DNA of 43,014 bases from a virus: positions 1-43,014 of the IMG/VR virus record IMGVR_UViG_3300017772_000022; one strand, 5' to 3'. Position numbers and translations under genes: made by a program. The notes beneath the pieces were generated by a model. It saw only the letters and a program-made list of their open reading frames with translations, was not told the origin of the DNA and did not search any database. Of this stretch, positions 16,462-26,900 are shown piece by piece (position 1 is the first letter of the stretch; each line of letters starts with the position of its first letter).

Positions 16462-18206
16462 TATAATGTACCAAACGCAGTTACGTCACCCTTAACAACT
16501 AAATTCCCGCTAGTATCTATCCTAGCTAGTGAGGTTCCGTTGTACTGGATCACTAAACGATTGCTACCGTCTACTTCAAAAGTCCAATCTTGAGCGCCCC
16601 CTGTAAGTACAACTTCCCCGTCTGAAATTAGATTACTACCTGCCGTGACATTAGTACCTGCCGTAATAAAACCACCCGCAACCATAGATTGAGCTGCTAC
16701 AATATCACCTGTAGCATAAATATCATTATCCGTAGGTGCTGTAGTATCTCCAACACGCAAACCATTTATAACATTTACGCCATTTCCAGTAATACGCATC
16801 TCTTCGTTAATAACACCCGCATAAAATTTAAGAGTGTTAGATGTAGCAAAATCAATCTTTGCGTTAGCTTGGCTGTCATCAGCAAACGATATAACTCCGT
16901 CACTAGAGTCAATAAAGACAGTGCCGCCAATATCTAAGTTAATATCTCCAGAAGTAGTTATGTTACCTGTTAGCGCCCCTGCTGATGTAGCGGTAGAAGC
17001 ATTACCAGTAACAGCCCCTGTAAGATTCCCTTCAAATGTACCTGCTACAAATGTCTCACTGCCTACAGTCCACTTATCATCTGTCTCATTCCATACAAGG
17101 GTTTTGTTTGTTTCAGTACCGCGTTCAATCTCAATACCGCCGTTTTGTGATGGAGTACCTGTCTCATTGGAGTTTAATAAGATCTGATTATCAGCTAAGT
17201 TAATAGTCTCAGTGTTTACTGTAGTAGTGGTGCCTGATACAGTTAAGTTTCCCCCAACAATAACATTACCTGATGTAGTAAGGCTACCTACTGTAACTGC
17301 ACTAGGTAAGCCAATTTGAATCTGGTTATTACTTACTGCAGTCTCAACTTCATTAGCTGTACCAACAAAGTTTAAAGTGTCTGTGGCTAGAGCCACACTA
17401 TCGTCATCACCGCTATCAGCACCTACAGTTAATGCAGTAGTAATAGAAGCAGTGCTTACACCCGTAACTAAACCCTTACCATTTACAGTAACAACAGGAA
17501 TAGCAGTAGAGCTACCAAACGAGCCTACATTAGAGTTTACTGTATCCAAAGTTGTTGTAAGGATAATGTTACCTGTACCATCAAAGTTAGTAGCACTAGC
17601 ATCTACATCCCCATCAATAGTAATACTTCTTGCAGTAGCCAATGCAGTTGCAGTATCTGCATTACCTGTTACATCACCTGTAATGTCACCTGTAATCTGA
17701 CCAGTTACACCTAAAGTACCACCTACTGTAGCATTATTTGTAACTGCAGCACTGGCTAATGTGGATGCACCCGTAACCCCTAATGTACCACCTACTGTAG
17801 TGTTTCCTGTAATAGCCGCCGTACTAGACAGGGTTGCTGCCCCTGTCACACCTAGTGTGCCACCTACTGTAGCGTTACCCGACAGTGTAGAGTTAGCTGT
17901 CACAGTAAGTGCATCTGTTACTACAGTGCCATCAAAAAAACTATCTTTAAATTTTGCACTATTAGAACCTAAGTCTAGCGTGTTTGTAGTCTTAGGTAAA
18001 ACAGTACCAGATGAAACAATAAGATCTTGGCTTGGCCCTACTTTTGTGATAGGGGCACCTTCACCTGCAGTACCATCATGTTTATGTCCAGTAGAAGCAT
18101 TGAACCCAGATTCAATCGCATTGTATTCTGCGTCAAAATCATCAGCGTCAATAACATTACCATTAGCAATATTGTTTGCGGTGTCTTGTCTTGTATAACC
18201 TGCCAT
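16461..18206 (-). CDS. Tail fibre protein with short tandem repeats
   Basis: This 581-residue protein starts MAGYTRQDTANNIANGNVI, then ADDFDAEYNAIE and TGHKHDG, an N-terminus typical of tail fibres that attach to the tail. The next part is built of short Gly/Thr/Asn beta repeats, including three copies of a 23-24 residue unit containing VGGTLGVTG, followed by segments rich in GNVIVGGNLTVSG-like strands. The C-terminus is beta-rich (NRLVIQYNGTSLARIDTSGNL). It is expected to be trimeric. It begins right after the tail stabilisation gene, behind an aagga site, and is followed by the Gly-rich tip gene. Confidence 0.75.
   Translation of the reverse strand: MAGYTRQDTANNIANGNVIDADDFDAEYNAIESGFNASTGHKHDGTAGEGAPITKVGPSQDLIVSSGTVLPKTTNTLDLGSNSAKFKDSFFDGTVVTDALTVTANSTLSGNATVGGTLGVTGAATLSSTAAITGNTTVGGTLGVTGASTLASAAVTNNATVGGTLGVTGQITGDITGDVTGNADTATALATARSITIDGDVDASATNFDGTGNIILTTTLDTVNSNVGSFGSSTAIPVVTVNGKGLVTGVSTASITTALTVGADSGDDDSVALATDTLNFVGTANEVETAVSNNQIQIGLPSAVTVGSLTTSGNVIVGGNLTVSGTTTTVNTETINLADNQILLNSNETGTPSQNGGIEIERGTETNKTLVWNETDDKWTVGSETFVAGTFEGNLTGAVTGNASTATSAGALTGNITTSGDINLDIGGTVFIDSSDGVISFADDSQANAKIDFATSNTLKFYAGVINEEMRITGNGVNVINGLRVGDTTAPTDNDIYATGDIVAAQSMVAGGFITAGTNVTAGSNLISDGEVVLTGGAQDWTFEVDGSNRLVIQYNGTSLARIDTSGNLVVKGDVTAFGTL
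17700..17890. repeat. Tandem 69-72 bp repeats inside the fibre gene
   Basis: The string CCACCTACTGTAG recurs near 17719, 17788 and 17860, giving units of 69 and 72 bases that encode the VGGTLGVTG repeats of the 581-residue fibre. The copies are imperfect, mostly by third-base changes, which indicates selection on the protein and an older duplication. Confidence 0.8.
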
Positions 18207-18215
18207 GTTGTTTCC

Positions 18216-19787
18216 TTATTGTCTATCTTCTTGGCTGTATTCTAATAGCGCAGTGTCTAATGTAAAAGTAGGATTAGTAGAAAAATCTTCTAGTCTTATT
18301 GCCACAGTCTTACCAGAACCAATAATATTAGTATTGTAAACTTTGTCTAACTCACCGCCAAATTTAGCAGAATTAAATACAGAAGAGGATGCACCAAAGA
18401 AAAACACCTCGCTACCAGTACTAGATATTTGTTGCGTAGAAGGCTGAACTACTTTTGTATCTGTAGATGATGCAAAATCGTATTTAATATTTAAATCTAT
18501 AGCCATGTTTGCAGTAGGCTCTGCGTATAAAGTCATTTTATAAAATGTTTTACGTACTTGTGGATCTGATATAGGCATAAAGGGCGACTCGTAGATAGCC
18601 TCTATAGATGCACCATTAAAGTTAGAACCTGTTTCCATAATATAAATATAACCATCACTATTAGCAAACGCTAATGTTTCTAATGTAGATGTATATCTGC
18701 TATCTGCAATAAATGCTTTTATACCTTTAGTAGTAGACCACGCTAATCCACCTGCACCTTGAGATATAAATTTAGTTGCTATTAAACCTTTAGCAGCTTC
18801 TGGTTGCTCAGATTCAATATATGAAAATATTCTATATTGAGCTTTTTCTTTTAGTACAATAGAACAATAATTAGGAGACTGAGCTAGAAATTTAGTTGCG
18901 TCTTTTACTATAGAATCAGATGCAATATCCAAACCAAAGTCACCAATACGATCTGTCGCACTTAATAGTCTTATACCATCAGGGGCAAGATACATAATAT
19001 CACCGCCAACTTCCTGAATAGTATCACCGTTAATACAACCAATACGGTCTGTAATAGGAGCTACCTGAAAGTCTGCGGAACTACTTCCAGTAAGTCTTTT
19101 AATTGTATCAGTAGTAAATATAATAAGTTGTTCACGAAAAACTGCTAACCCTGTAATATCGTTTGCTACATTTATACTTCCCGCACCATTAGCTACATTA
19201 AAATCATGTGTAGTAAAAGGAGCAGTAAAATATAAATTATTTCCTTTGGCATAAAAGGCAGTGTTTTTAAAGATAGCTACGTCTGAAGCACCTTGTGGAT
19301 CATTTGTCCCAATGTCGTAAGGATCTCCGCTACTATCATTTTTAAAAAAGTCAAAAGAATTTCCTGATGTATTGTATATAGCAGGAAAATTTTTACTGTC
19401 TACAAATACAACTCTATCATCACCATCTAAATTATACAAAATACTTTTGGTTTTACCACCATTGGTAAGTGCGCTTTCACCTAGACTAGTCCATGTAGTA
19501 CCAGTACCATAGTAGTATTGAGTTTTATTGCTACTATTTTTACGTGCAGTTACAATACGACCTGAACTAATAACTTTTAGTGAAAGTATAGGTCCACTGC
19601 CTGTAACTTGTTGGGTACTATACTTTGAATACCCACGTAGTTTAGAGTAGCCACCTTCTTTATTTACCTCAAAGTTTTGTAATAATGTAGCAGATCCTAT
19701 AGCATTAGTACCCTGCTGTAGTGCAGTAAGATTAGAGATAAGACCACCTCTAAACTCAATAGGGAATGTTTGCCATTGCGTTGCCAT
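18216..19787 (-). CDS. Tail stabilisation / nozzle-like protein
   Basis: This 523-residue, almost wholly beta protein starts MATQWQTFPIEFRGGLIS and has repeated blade-like units (RVVFVDSKNFPAIY, LAVFREQLIIFTTDTIKRL, GDIMYLAPDGIRLLS). The pattern LTGSSSADFQVAPITDRIGC is typical of P22 gp10-like or T7 gp12-like tail nozzle proteins, which form a propeller below the adaptor and close the tail. The position directly after the adaptor gene, with a one-base overlap, fits. It should be a hexamer in the virion. The family assignment rests on architecture and neighbourhood. Confidence 0.75.
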   Translation of the reverse strand: MATQWQTFPIEFRGGLISNLTALQQGTNAIGSATLLQNFEVNKEGGYSKLRGYSKYSTQQVTGSGPILSLKVISSGRIVTARKNSSNKTQYYYGTGTTWTSLGESALTNGGKTKSILYNLDGDDRVVFVDSKNFPAIYNTSGNSFDFFKNDSSGDPYDIGTNDPQGASDVAIFKNTAFYAKGNNLYFTAPFTTHDFNVANGAGSINVANDITGLAVFREQLIIFTTDTIKRLTGSSSADFQVAPITDRIGCINGDTIQEVGGDIMYLAPDGIRLLSATDRIGDFGLDIASDSIVKDATKFLAQSPNYCSIVLKEKAQYRIFSYIESEQPEAAKGLIATKFISQGAGGLAWSTTKGIKAFIADSRYTSTLETLAFANSDGYIYIMETGSNFNGASIEAIYESPFMPISDPQVRKTFYKMTLYAEPTANMAIDLNIKYDFASSTDTKVVQPSTQQISSTGSEVFFFGASSSVFNSAKFGGELDKVYNTNIIGSGKTVAIRLEDFSTNPTFTLDTALLEYSQEDRQ

Positions 19788-20470
19788 TAAAAGTGTACTC
19801 TCAAATCACGTACATACTCTGTACGATTTATATTTATACTACGTAAGTGCTTAATACCTTGTGTAAATTTTTGCATAGCTAATTGTGCCGCTTGCATATC
19901 GCTTCTAAATTGATATACGTAGTACATTGCACCATCTACTATAACATAACGATATTGTTCAGGAAGATTAGGTACATCAGAATGTAAATCAAGATCAAAT
20001 CCTGTTGTATAATATTCATAGACTAACTCATACTCTTTGTCAGGAGTAGGTACTACTAAAAGTTCTCTACTAGGTGCACGTACTATATAACGTGGTGTTC
20101 CTGTACTACTAGAGTTATACTCAGTATCTACGTACTTGTCAAGGTACTCTTCGTAACTAAGTACTTTAAGTTTAATAGTATTTGTTGCTAGTGTATCGTC
20201 ACGTTTAATTCTAAAACTATTTAAGTTAATTGTTTTTGCGTCATAAGGATAGCTATAGCGTGTTTCACCTGCAAGCAATACTTCCGTTTCTTCTACATGA
20301 TTCCAAGGCCACTCATATTCTTCTTGTTGTATATGACGAATAGAAGAGTTTACTGCGTCTTTAGCAAAACTATAAAAACCTGTAGTAGCAGAAAAGTTAG
20401 CAGAAGTTAATTCGACTTCATTAAGCCTACGATTTATATCATTAACTATCCCAAGATAATCGTATGCCAT
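19787..20470 (-). CDS. Head-tail adaptor (P22 gp4 / T7 gp11-like)
   Basis: This 227-residue protein begins MAYDYLGIVNDINRRLNEVEL and has an early helical part (FAKDAVNSSIRHIQQEEYEWPWN) followed by the beta part YIVRAPSRELLVVPTPDKEYELVYEYY. A C-terminal helix carries the conserved-looking PEQYRYVIVDGAMYYVY. This combination is typical of phage adaptor (tail tubular A) proteins that form a dodecamer on the portal. A strong ggagaag site lies before the start. The gene order adaptor then nozzle then fibre supports the call. Confidence 0.8.
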   Translation of the reverse strand: MAYDYLGIVNDINRRLNEVELTSANFSATTGFYSFAKDAVNSSIRHIQQEEYEWPWNHVEETEVLLAGETRYSYPYDAKTINLNSFRIKRDDTLATNTIKLKVLSYEEYLDKYVDTEYNSSSTGTPRYIVRAPSRELLVVPTPDKEYELVYEYYTTGFDLDLHSDVPNLPEQYRYVIVDGAMYYVYQFRSDMQAAQLAMQKFTQGIKHLRSININRTEYVRDLRVHF

Positions 20471-20471
20471 A

Positions 20472-20789
20472 TTACTTCTCCTTCACCCGCAAAAACACAG
20501 AACGTTCATATACTAGTGCACCTACAGTAGTTATCTTACACGTAATCTTATATCTTTTATTATTAGTACCTAAGCTTAGTCTAATAGTAGCTATAGTTAA
20601 TGTATTTGTAGCTTGTACAAACTGTAGTCCGTCTACAACTTGTGTAGGGCTTACTTCTGTTTTAACATTACTTGCGTCATCTATAAACCAATCAACACCA
20701 GAAATAGTATCTGTACCTAAAAAACGTGACCAATCAATATTGTAGTCAAGTAATTCGTCTTTATCTTTATCAGGCCATTTGTATGACAT
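20472..20789 (-). CDS. Fibre-tail adaptor protein
   Basis: This 105-residue product starts MSYKWPDKDKDELLDYNIDW, then SRFLGTDTISGVDWFI, and continues as an immunoglobulin-like beta domain (ATIRLSLGTNNKRYKITCKI). The K-W-x-D-K-D-x-x-E-x-LDY-x-x-DWS start is characteristic of small phage proteins annotated as fibre-tail adaptors, which join fibres to the tail ring. It lies immediately before the head-tail adaptor gene (one base apart) and behind an aaagga site. The product is a minor virion component. Confidence 0.75.
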   Translation of the reverse strand: MSYKWPDKDKDELLDYNIDWSRFLGTDTISGVDWFIDDASNVKTEVSPTQVVDGLQFVQATNTLTIATIRLSLGTNNKRYKITCKITTVGALVYERSVFLRVKEK

Positions 20790-20799
20790 TGTTCATCCT

Positions 20800-21930
20800 T
20801 TAAGCTGCTATGTAAACAGTATTGTTAGTTGAGCTACGTCCTATGTAAACAGAACGTTCTTCTACTTGCACATGTACTACATTACTGGTAGTTAAACTAG
20901 GAGAATTAGCAGAGCGTAATTCCGTACCATGAGGTTTTTGTCTAAGTATATACAGTACACGAGATTTAGAATACTGTTCTGCATATGGACCATAATCAAA
21001 TATTACTGCAGTAGGTGTACCTATGTTAGTAAAGGAAGATAGTAAAGTTGCCTCTAATGTTGTAGTGGCTTCACCCTTTACTTCTTCAAAAGCAGTAACT
21101 AAACCCGTAAATGTTGCAGATGGTATTGTTATATTTGCCTTAGCTTTTACATCAGCAAAATTATTTATAGTAATATTGTTGGGTATAGAAGCTACAGTTA
21201 AATTAGCTTTAGCATCAAAACTAAGTGTATCTGTTACGGATGTAGCACTTACACCATTTGAAATTATATTTGCTGCACCTTTAACTATGATGTCTTCAGC
21301 AGATATATTAGAAGTAACGTTACTTAAAGTATTATTAGCTTCAGCCTTTACGTCAGCAAAATCATTTACTGCTGTAGTAACTAGCGCACTTGTTATACTT
21401 AAATTAGCTTGAGCATCAAAGTCAATATCTAAAGAAAATGTAGCTGTAATACTAGGTACTGTAAAGTTAGCTAATCCAAAGCTAATTAGTTGACCTGAAG
21501 TAAAAGCAGCAGACGTTGAAGTTAATGTACGGTTAGCTTCTGCACTCACATCTGCAAAATCGTTTACGCTGAATATAGAAGCAGTACTAGGTATTATAAA
21601 ATTAGCTAGTCCAGTACCTACAAGTTGACCTGAAGTAAAAGCAGCAGTAGCTGGGTTTAATGTAAAGTTAGCCTTACCTAAAACAGAAGTAAAATCATTT
21701 ACTGTTGTAGTAGACTCAGTACCTGTTAAACTAGAAGTAGCTTTAGCATCAAAATCAATATTTAAAGAAAGTGTGGCTGCAGTAGAGTCTGCTGTTACAT
21801 TTGCAATACCTTCAAATAAAAGATTACTAGCAGTTATTGTTGCTAAAGTAGTAGATAAATAACCTAATGCTGCAGAACTAACAGTAGCCTGAGATATAGG
21901 CGCTTCTGATATGGCAGAAAAGCCTAGCAT
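20800..21930 (-). CDS. Repetitive virion protein (376 residues)
   Basis: The protein starts MLGFSAISEAPISQ, which I associate with virion genes of marine podoviruses. Residues about 40-290 consist of repeated beta units: VNDFADVSAEAN, VNDFADVKAEAN and INNFADVKAKAN alternate with LDIDFDAQANLS-like and FTSGQLISFGLANF-like segments. The last 90 residues differ (YSKSRVLYILRQKPHGTELRS, then VERSVYIGRSSTNNTVYIAA), where the YIGRSS end looks like a decoration or fibre tip. It precedes the fibre-tail adaptor. It is likely an exposed structural protein; the exact role is unknown. Confidence 0.65.
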   Translation of the reverse strand: MLGFSAISEAPISQATVSSAALGYLSTTLATITASNLLFEGIANVTADSTAATLSLNIDFDAKATSSLTGTESTTTVNDFTSVLGKANFTLNPATAAFTSGQLVGTGLANFIIPSTASIFSVNDFADVSAEANRTLTSTSAAFTSGQLISFGLANFTVPSITATFSLDIDFDAQANLSITSALVTTAVNDFADVKAEANNTLSNVTSNISAEDIIVKGAANIISNGVSATSVTDTLSFDAKANLTVASIPNNITINNFADVKAKANITIPSATFTGLVTAFEEVKGEATTTLEATLLSSFTNIGTPTAVIFDYGPYAEQYSKSRVLYILRQKPHGTELRSANSPSLTTSNVVHVQVEERSVYIGRSSTNNTVYIAA

Positions 21931-21931
21931 A

Positions 21932-22291
21932 TTACTCTATAACTACATTAGGAATTGGCTGAATAGCTGTTAGTTCATCAGGGGTTGAGGCGGCATCAAT
22001 GCTTGCTAAAGCAGGAGCATCCCGCAACGCTTTCTTGTCAGCTACAATCTGAGTTGTGCTTGCGCTTGTTTCTTGCGCTTTCATAAACGCAGTGTCCAAA
22101 GCAGCCAACGGTTCAACTCTAGCTCTGCGTATTTTATCACGCCAGATGTCTTTAGCCTTTGCCATGTTTACAGAAATTACCCCTGTGTCTGCATTAGCTT
22201 CCCACCCATCACGAAACGTGCGCTCCGCTGGGAGTCCGTAGTCTGCGGCGTTATATTCTGTAGCGCCTATTTTAATAAAAGTTTGTGTCAC
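21932..22291 (-). CDS. Tail fibre assembly-like protein (119 residues)
   Basis: This short protein has the motif LPAERTFRDGW, a variant of the D-R-x-F-R-N-A-W signature of phage fibre-assembly and chaperone proteins, followed by VNMAKAKDIWRDKIRRAR and an Ala-rich helical tail with DAASTPDELTAIQP. I place the start at the GTG at 22291. It overlaps the previous stop (GTGA), follows gggag, and is the only sensible start; a TTG 15 bases upstream is less likely. It should help fold or trimerise the fibres encoded just upstream. Confidence 0.65.
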   Translation of the reverse strand: MTQTFIKIGATEYNAADYGLPAERTFRDGWEANADTGVISVNMAKAKDIWRDKIRRARVEPLAALDTAFMKAQETSASTTQIVADKKALRDAPALASIDAASTPDELTAIQPIPNVVIE

Positions 22292-22689
22292 GCCACCATC
22301 TCCCAAGCATTTCTAAACTGTCTATTGCTAGGCACTTCTTCTGTACGCACAATCTTAAACATTGGGCGGTTATGTTCTTCTGCCCAGCACTTGCGGGGCA
22401 AATCTTTCATACACAAATATTCCATAGCTTCCTCTTCCGTAAGAGGCCCAATGCGAGGAGCAGTCCATTGCAAAGCGTGTTTCTCAGGATCATGTTTAAA
22501 TTCGCTATGGCGACCCTCTTTTATTGCTTTGGCTTCATCGTCTTGAAGCTGCCAGTAAACCCAGATAGGGGGCAAGTTTCCAGCTATAGCTTCATCAAGC
22601 CATTGTTGCGCTGGAACCAAAACTTTAGTCGGCTCATCAGGGGAATCAGGGTCATCAAACACGACACGATATTTTGTATACTTACTCAT
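22288..22689 (-). CDS. Hypothetical protein with fibre-assembly-like motif
   Basis: This 133-residue acidic protein has VPSNRQFRNAWEMV at its very end, the same R-x-F-R-N-A-W pattern seen in fibre-assembly proteins, and Trp/Pro-rich middle segments (LPPIWVYWQLQDDEAK, LQWTAPRIGPLTEEEAMEYL). The next gene starts with a related motif, so the pair may be one split functional unit or a duplication. It overlaps both neighbours by four bases. The function is inferred as assembly of the adjacent fibre proteins. Confidence 0.6.
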   Translation of the reverse strand: MSKYTKYRVVFDDPDSPDEPTKVLVPAQQWLDEAIAGNLPPIWVYWQLQDDEAKAIKEGRHSEFKHDPEKHALQWTAPRIGPLTEEEAMEYLCMKDLPRKCWAEEHNRPMFKIVRTEEVPSNRQFRNAWEMVA

Positions 22690-23582
22690 GCCAGATCCCC
22701 TGCTATTAATAGCCCTGTGAGACCATCTGCAGCATTCTCAGGCCAACAGCCTACGGCACACGCTCCTGTTGTTCGTGCATAGTCTATGTTTCCACCAGTA
22801 TATTCACCAGATAACCATCGCCCGTAAGTAGAACCCCCATAAGAAGAAACACCACAAGCGTAATAATTTGCGTCACTCATATTGCTTGATAAATTATACT
22901 GATAGTTCCCTGTTCCCAGATCAGTTAGCGATGAACAGCCATCACTTTTGTCAAAGGTAGGCGTCCCACCTGTACCGTCAGCAACAGCAGCAACTGGATT
23001 AACATCACTTGTAAGCGCAACGGTGCCGCTTGCGTCTGGCAGAGTAATTGTTCGCGCCGCTGTAGGGTTGGTTTTGGTTAAAGTGGTACTTGCGGCGGTA
23101 AATCCCACTTTTAACTGAAGAGCGCCATTATTTGCGACCGCAAAGTTTCCAACGCCAGAAACAAAGTCTACATCGATAAAATGGGCTAATGATGAAGTAA
23201 ATATGCTTGAATCGTTTACTTCATAAACCCCATAATTTGAAGAGTTGATCCAGACTACCAGTGTGTCTCCGTCAACTATTGACGCTAGTGTTGAAGCTAC
23301 ATTATTCGAACTGCTATCGCTTACGCTACACACTAATGTTGCCGCCCCCGACCAGTTTGCGTTTTGATTTAATCGATAGTACCAAATGCCTCCTGATCTA
23401 ATGTATAACCCTCCAGATGTTGCACCATTCGCGTTTACAGTGCTTTGTGCTGGATTAATGTAATTTATTGAAGTTGTTGCGTTTGTTACATCTATATTCG
23501 TCCCAGCCAGTTTTAACGTGTCAATATTTTCTATTTGCCTACTGTCATTTATGACTGTTGTGCCGCTTACTTTAATAGCCAT
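22686..23582 (-). CDS. Second tail fibre / receptor-binding protein
   Basis: This 298-residue protein begins MAIKVSGTTVINDSRQIENI, a start widely used by short phage fibre subunits. A beta-rich central part follows (VNDSSIFTSSLAHFIDVDF), then the stretch TNPTAARTITLPDASGTVAL. The last 90 residues are Gly/Ser/Tyr/Cys-rich (YYACGVSSYGGSTYGRWL, then TTGACAVGCW). The Cys-containing tip probably binds a receptor or carries disulfides. It is encoded between the fibre-assembly genes and the 1527-residue fibre, and the ribosome site is weak. Confidence 0.7.
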   Translation of the reverse strand: MAIKVSGTTVINDSRQIENIDTLKLAGTNIDVTNATTSINYINPAQSTVNANGATSGGLYIRSGGIWYYRLNQNANWSGAATLVCSVSDSSSNNVASTLASIVDGDTLVVWINSSNYGVYEVNDSSIFTSSLAHFIDVDFVSGVGNFAVANNGALQLKVGFTAASTTLTKTNPTAARTITLPDASGTVALTSDVNPVAAVADGTGGTPTFDKSDGCSSLTDLGTGNYQYNLSSNMSDANYYACGVSSYGGSTYGRWLSGEYTGGNIDYARTTGACAVGCWPENAADGLTGLLIAGDLA

Positions 23583-23615
23583 CTTCGTGCCCTTTCACTA
23601 TTAGCTAAATATATC

Positions 23616-23954
23616 TTATGCCCAAGGCATGTCTGGCTCTGCTACAGTTTTCTCGTCGATCTGTTTCTGTATCTGCTCATTAACATGTTTCTCGTATCCA
23701 CCAACAACTACAGCTTTAATCCACTCTAAAACAGCATCCTCTTTAAGATCCGCAAAAGCTACAAACGAGTCTGCTGGTGTCTCTGCTGCCGTGAAGGGCG
23801 TTGCACCAGAAAAGCTACCAGTATTTCCATCAGCATCTGTACCAGTTTTTTTCCAGTAGGTTTGTACGACAGCATTTTCTAATGTATCACCAAGAATATT
23901 AGTTTGGTTTTGTGTTTTAAGGGAAGTAATTTCCCAAGTGTATGTCATGCTCAT
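23616..23954 (-). CDS. DUF7936-like fibre-associated protein
   Basis: This 112-residue protein starts MSMTYTWEITSLKTQNQTN and continues with VVQTYWKKTGTDADGNTGSF, FTAAETPADSFVAF and EDAVLEWIKAVVV, ending PDMPWA. The W-x-I-x-x-L start and the final P-W match small proteins found right after fibre genes in marine phages, which I know as DUF7936. The role is probably fibre folding or capping. A ggagaa site lies before the ATG, and one base separates it from the S74 fibre stop. The role is inferred from context. Confidence 0.65.
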   Translation of the reverse strand: MSMTYTWEITSLKTQNQTNILGDTLENAVVQTYWKKTGTDADGNTGSFSGATPFTAAETPADSFVAFADLKEDAVLEWIKAVVVGGYEKHVNEQIQKQIDEKTVAEPDMPWA

Positions 23955-23955
23955 T

Positions 23956-26900
23956 TTAATTCTCCAATTTTGTTAAGCGTGATTTTAGTATTGCAATTTC
24001 TTCAGACTGCTCTTTGACAGCCTCAACAAGCAGAGCGATAGTTGCTTGATAATCTAAAAGCTTTTTGCTTTCGTCTCCTTTTACGGCTTCTGGAAGTACA
24101 TCCTCTACCTCTTGTGCAATTAAGCCAGCTTTGCGATCATCGTGATCTTTAAGCATGTAGGTGTAGCCGCTAATCGTTTTTAACTTATCAACAGCGTTTT
24201 CTATTTTTTGCAGATCAGACTTAAAACGAATATCAGAAGTTGAATTTAACGTAGTGACGTTGATCTGGTTAAATACAGATGTAACTGCGAGATCTGCGTA
24301 GTAAGCTGTGTTGTTGCGGTCATAGTAAACAGGAAACTGTGCGCCCATTTCTGAGTAAACCCTAGAACCAGCACTACTCCACCAACCTAAATATATATTT
24401 TGTGATCCTTTTGCATCTAAAAATAGGTCACCACTTGAGTTTGTTCTGATGCGGGAATAACTAGTATTAGCACCTTCACCCTCGTCACCTATGCGGATGT
24501 AGTTGCTGCCATCACCAACAAGCAGACGTGAGATGCGGCTATCACTATTAGGGTTTACGTAGTAACTTGTATTATTACTATCGTAGAAGATAGGTGCCCG
24601 CATTTGATTAATCGCAATTGCATAACCATCTGAAACTCTAAACTGTTCCGACCAACTGCCACTTGAATTATTGTAGTAAAAACGAAGGCCGTTAGATTGG
24701 TCACTATCAATGGCTCCGTATGGAGTGTTGCCGTTCCCCCACCAAACTGATGCGCCAACACCGCCCCCGTCAAAATAACAAGCTCTACCACTTTGACCGC
24801 CTACAGTAACTGCGCCTAGCACATTTGAAAATTGTGTCCCATTTGGTGTGTCATCAATAGTACCCCCCACATACAAGCGATATAACCTAGTGCTCTCTGC
24901 TGGATTAACGTAGTAAGCTGTGTTGTTAATATCATAATAATTTCCTGCATAAAGAGTGTTACTGACCCTTACATTGGTATCTCCTTCACCTACAGAAAAT
25001 AGTCTAGTACCTACGTCTTCACTATCAAAGATACGCACACCACCATACTGTGCTTGCGCACCCATGCGAATACCAGTGTGCCAACGTAAATCTAGCTTGG
25101 TGTAGTTGCCACCATAGTTCTCTAGATTAGTGCCTAAAAAATAGTTATTTGGATCGTTGCCGCCGCCAAACAGCAAACGTGTACTACTGACTGATGAATA
25201 AGCATTGTTAGTAAAGTTGCCTCCAATAACGACCGTAGAAGCAGTTGTTAGTGAGTAGATGTTAGATGTAGCAGCAGGGTTTGCATAGTAACCAGTGTTA
25301 TCACTGTCGTAGAAGATAGGCGATCTGGTTTGATTTAGAATTGTTGTATAATTAAAACCTTCTCCAACTTGTAGATTATTTCCATCAGTCGAACCCTCTA
25401 TTGTTCTATAACCGTGGAACCATATACGACTGTTAGAACCAGTAAATTTAAGGCCGTGAGTATTTGAAGATCCACCGTTGTTAATTGCAATAGTACCATT
25501 AACATTTAAGGCTGTACCCGTACTTGCTGGATTAACGTAGTAACCTGTGTTGTCGGTATCGTAGAAGACAGGTGCACGAAGAGAAGATGCTGCAAATCCA
25601 TCACCAGCTTGTGTGAATTGGAATTTATCACCAATACCATTGAAGTGTATAATAAATGCACCAGTGCTATTATAACTATCGTGCACGATCCAAGGGTAGT
25701 TACCGCCTACAGCTGAGTATCTAAAACTTGCTAGGTATCTGTTGTTATGGTGTACTTGTAATCCATAAGTCGTGTTTGAAGTGTGGGTTGTTTGATTACC
25801 AACAAGTAAAGCGTTAACTTTAGAGTAACCAGCGGGGCTTGTGAAATAAGCAGTGTTTCCACTATCGTAGAAGATAGGGGCACGAGCATCTGAAGTTGCT
25901 GTTAGTATACCGTTAGAAGTGACTGCCCCAAAGTTATGGGCAGACCAGTTAGTGCTAGTACCCGCTCTCCAATACCAAGTTGACGGGGTATGGTTGCTTG
26001 TTCCATTATTGCAGGTACGATAATTAATACTCATTGCCGTAGACTGTGAGCCAATCATCAACTCACCGCCATAACCTTGCAATTCAAGAGTATTATATGC
26101 GTGATTGCGGCCTACACGACCACCTTGACTTGTTTCTGCTACAATCTCGTTAAAATCAATAGACCCCATAACAGAACGGCTTGCAGGATTAACGTAGTAA
26201 GCTGTATTGTCGCTGTCGTAGAAGATAGGGGCACGAACACTAGCTGTACCAAACCAGTTACCGCTAGTATCAGCATAAGCTGACCAAGACCCCCAGTTAG
26301 ACTTTAAAAAGCCTTGCTGACCGTTTTGATGCCCATATAATTGCAAAGACCAAGTACCATTTGAACTATACCCAGATATACCAACATCGTTTCCAGCAGA
26401 GCCTTGCAGTTTAAGGTTTTGATCTCTTTCTTGTGATAAAATAGGGCCAGCAGTGTCTCCAAACTCTATGTTGGTAGCAATGACTTGATTGACAACAGAT
26501 GTACTAGCAGGGTCAGTGTAGTAGGCTGTATCGTTGCTGTCGTAGAAGATGGGTCCACGAACACTAGAATTGTGGAATAACTGACCACTGCTTATACCTG
26601 ACACAGTTGACCCAGCGCCCAAAACCCTAAAGCCATAACTAAAGCTTGAACCCATGCGAATATCTACGCCATATTCAGATGCACTAGAATTGTATTTATT
26701 TACTACTAAGCCCCAATCGTTATTGCTTGTGGCTGTAATGTAAACAGTAGCATCGTTAGTATTATTTCTTGTGCCGCCGTTTACGTTTAATTCCTGTATG
26801 TCAGTACTAGTGCCCGTAATATTGTTTACGTTAGTAATACTATTACTGTTTGCGTTGATCGTAGACCTTGCAGTAATAACCGCATTGGCTGTTCCAAGAT

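Noticed and set aside
24270-26560. Repeats in the S74 fibre gene as a CRISPR array
   Set aside because: The repeats are in frame, imperfect, spaced 250-350 bases apart and translate into a conserved protein element.
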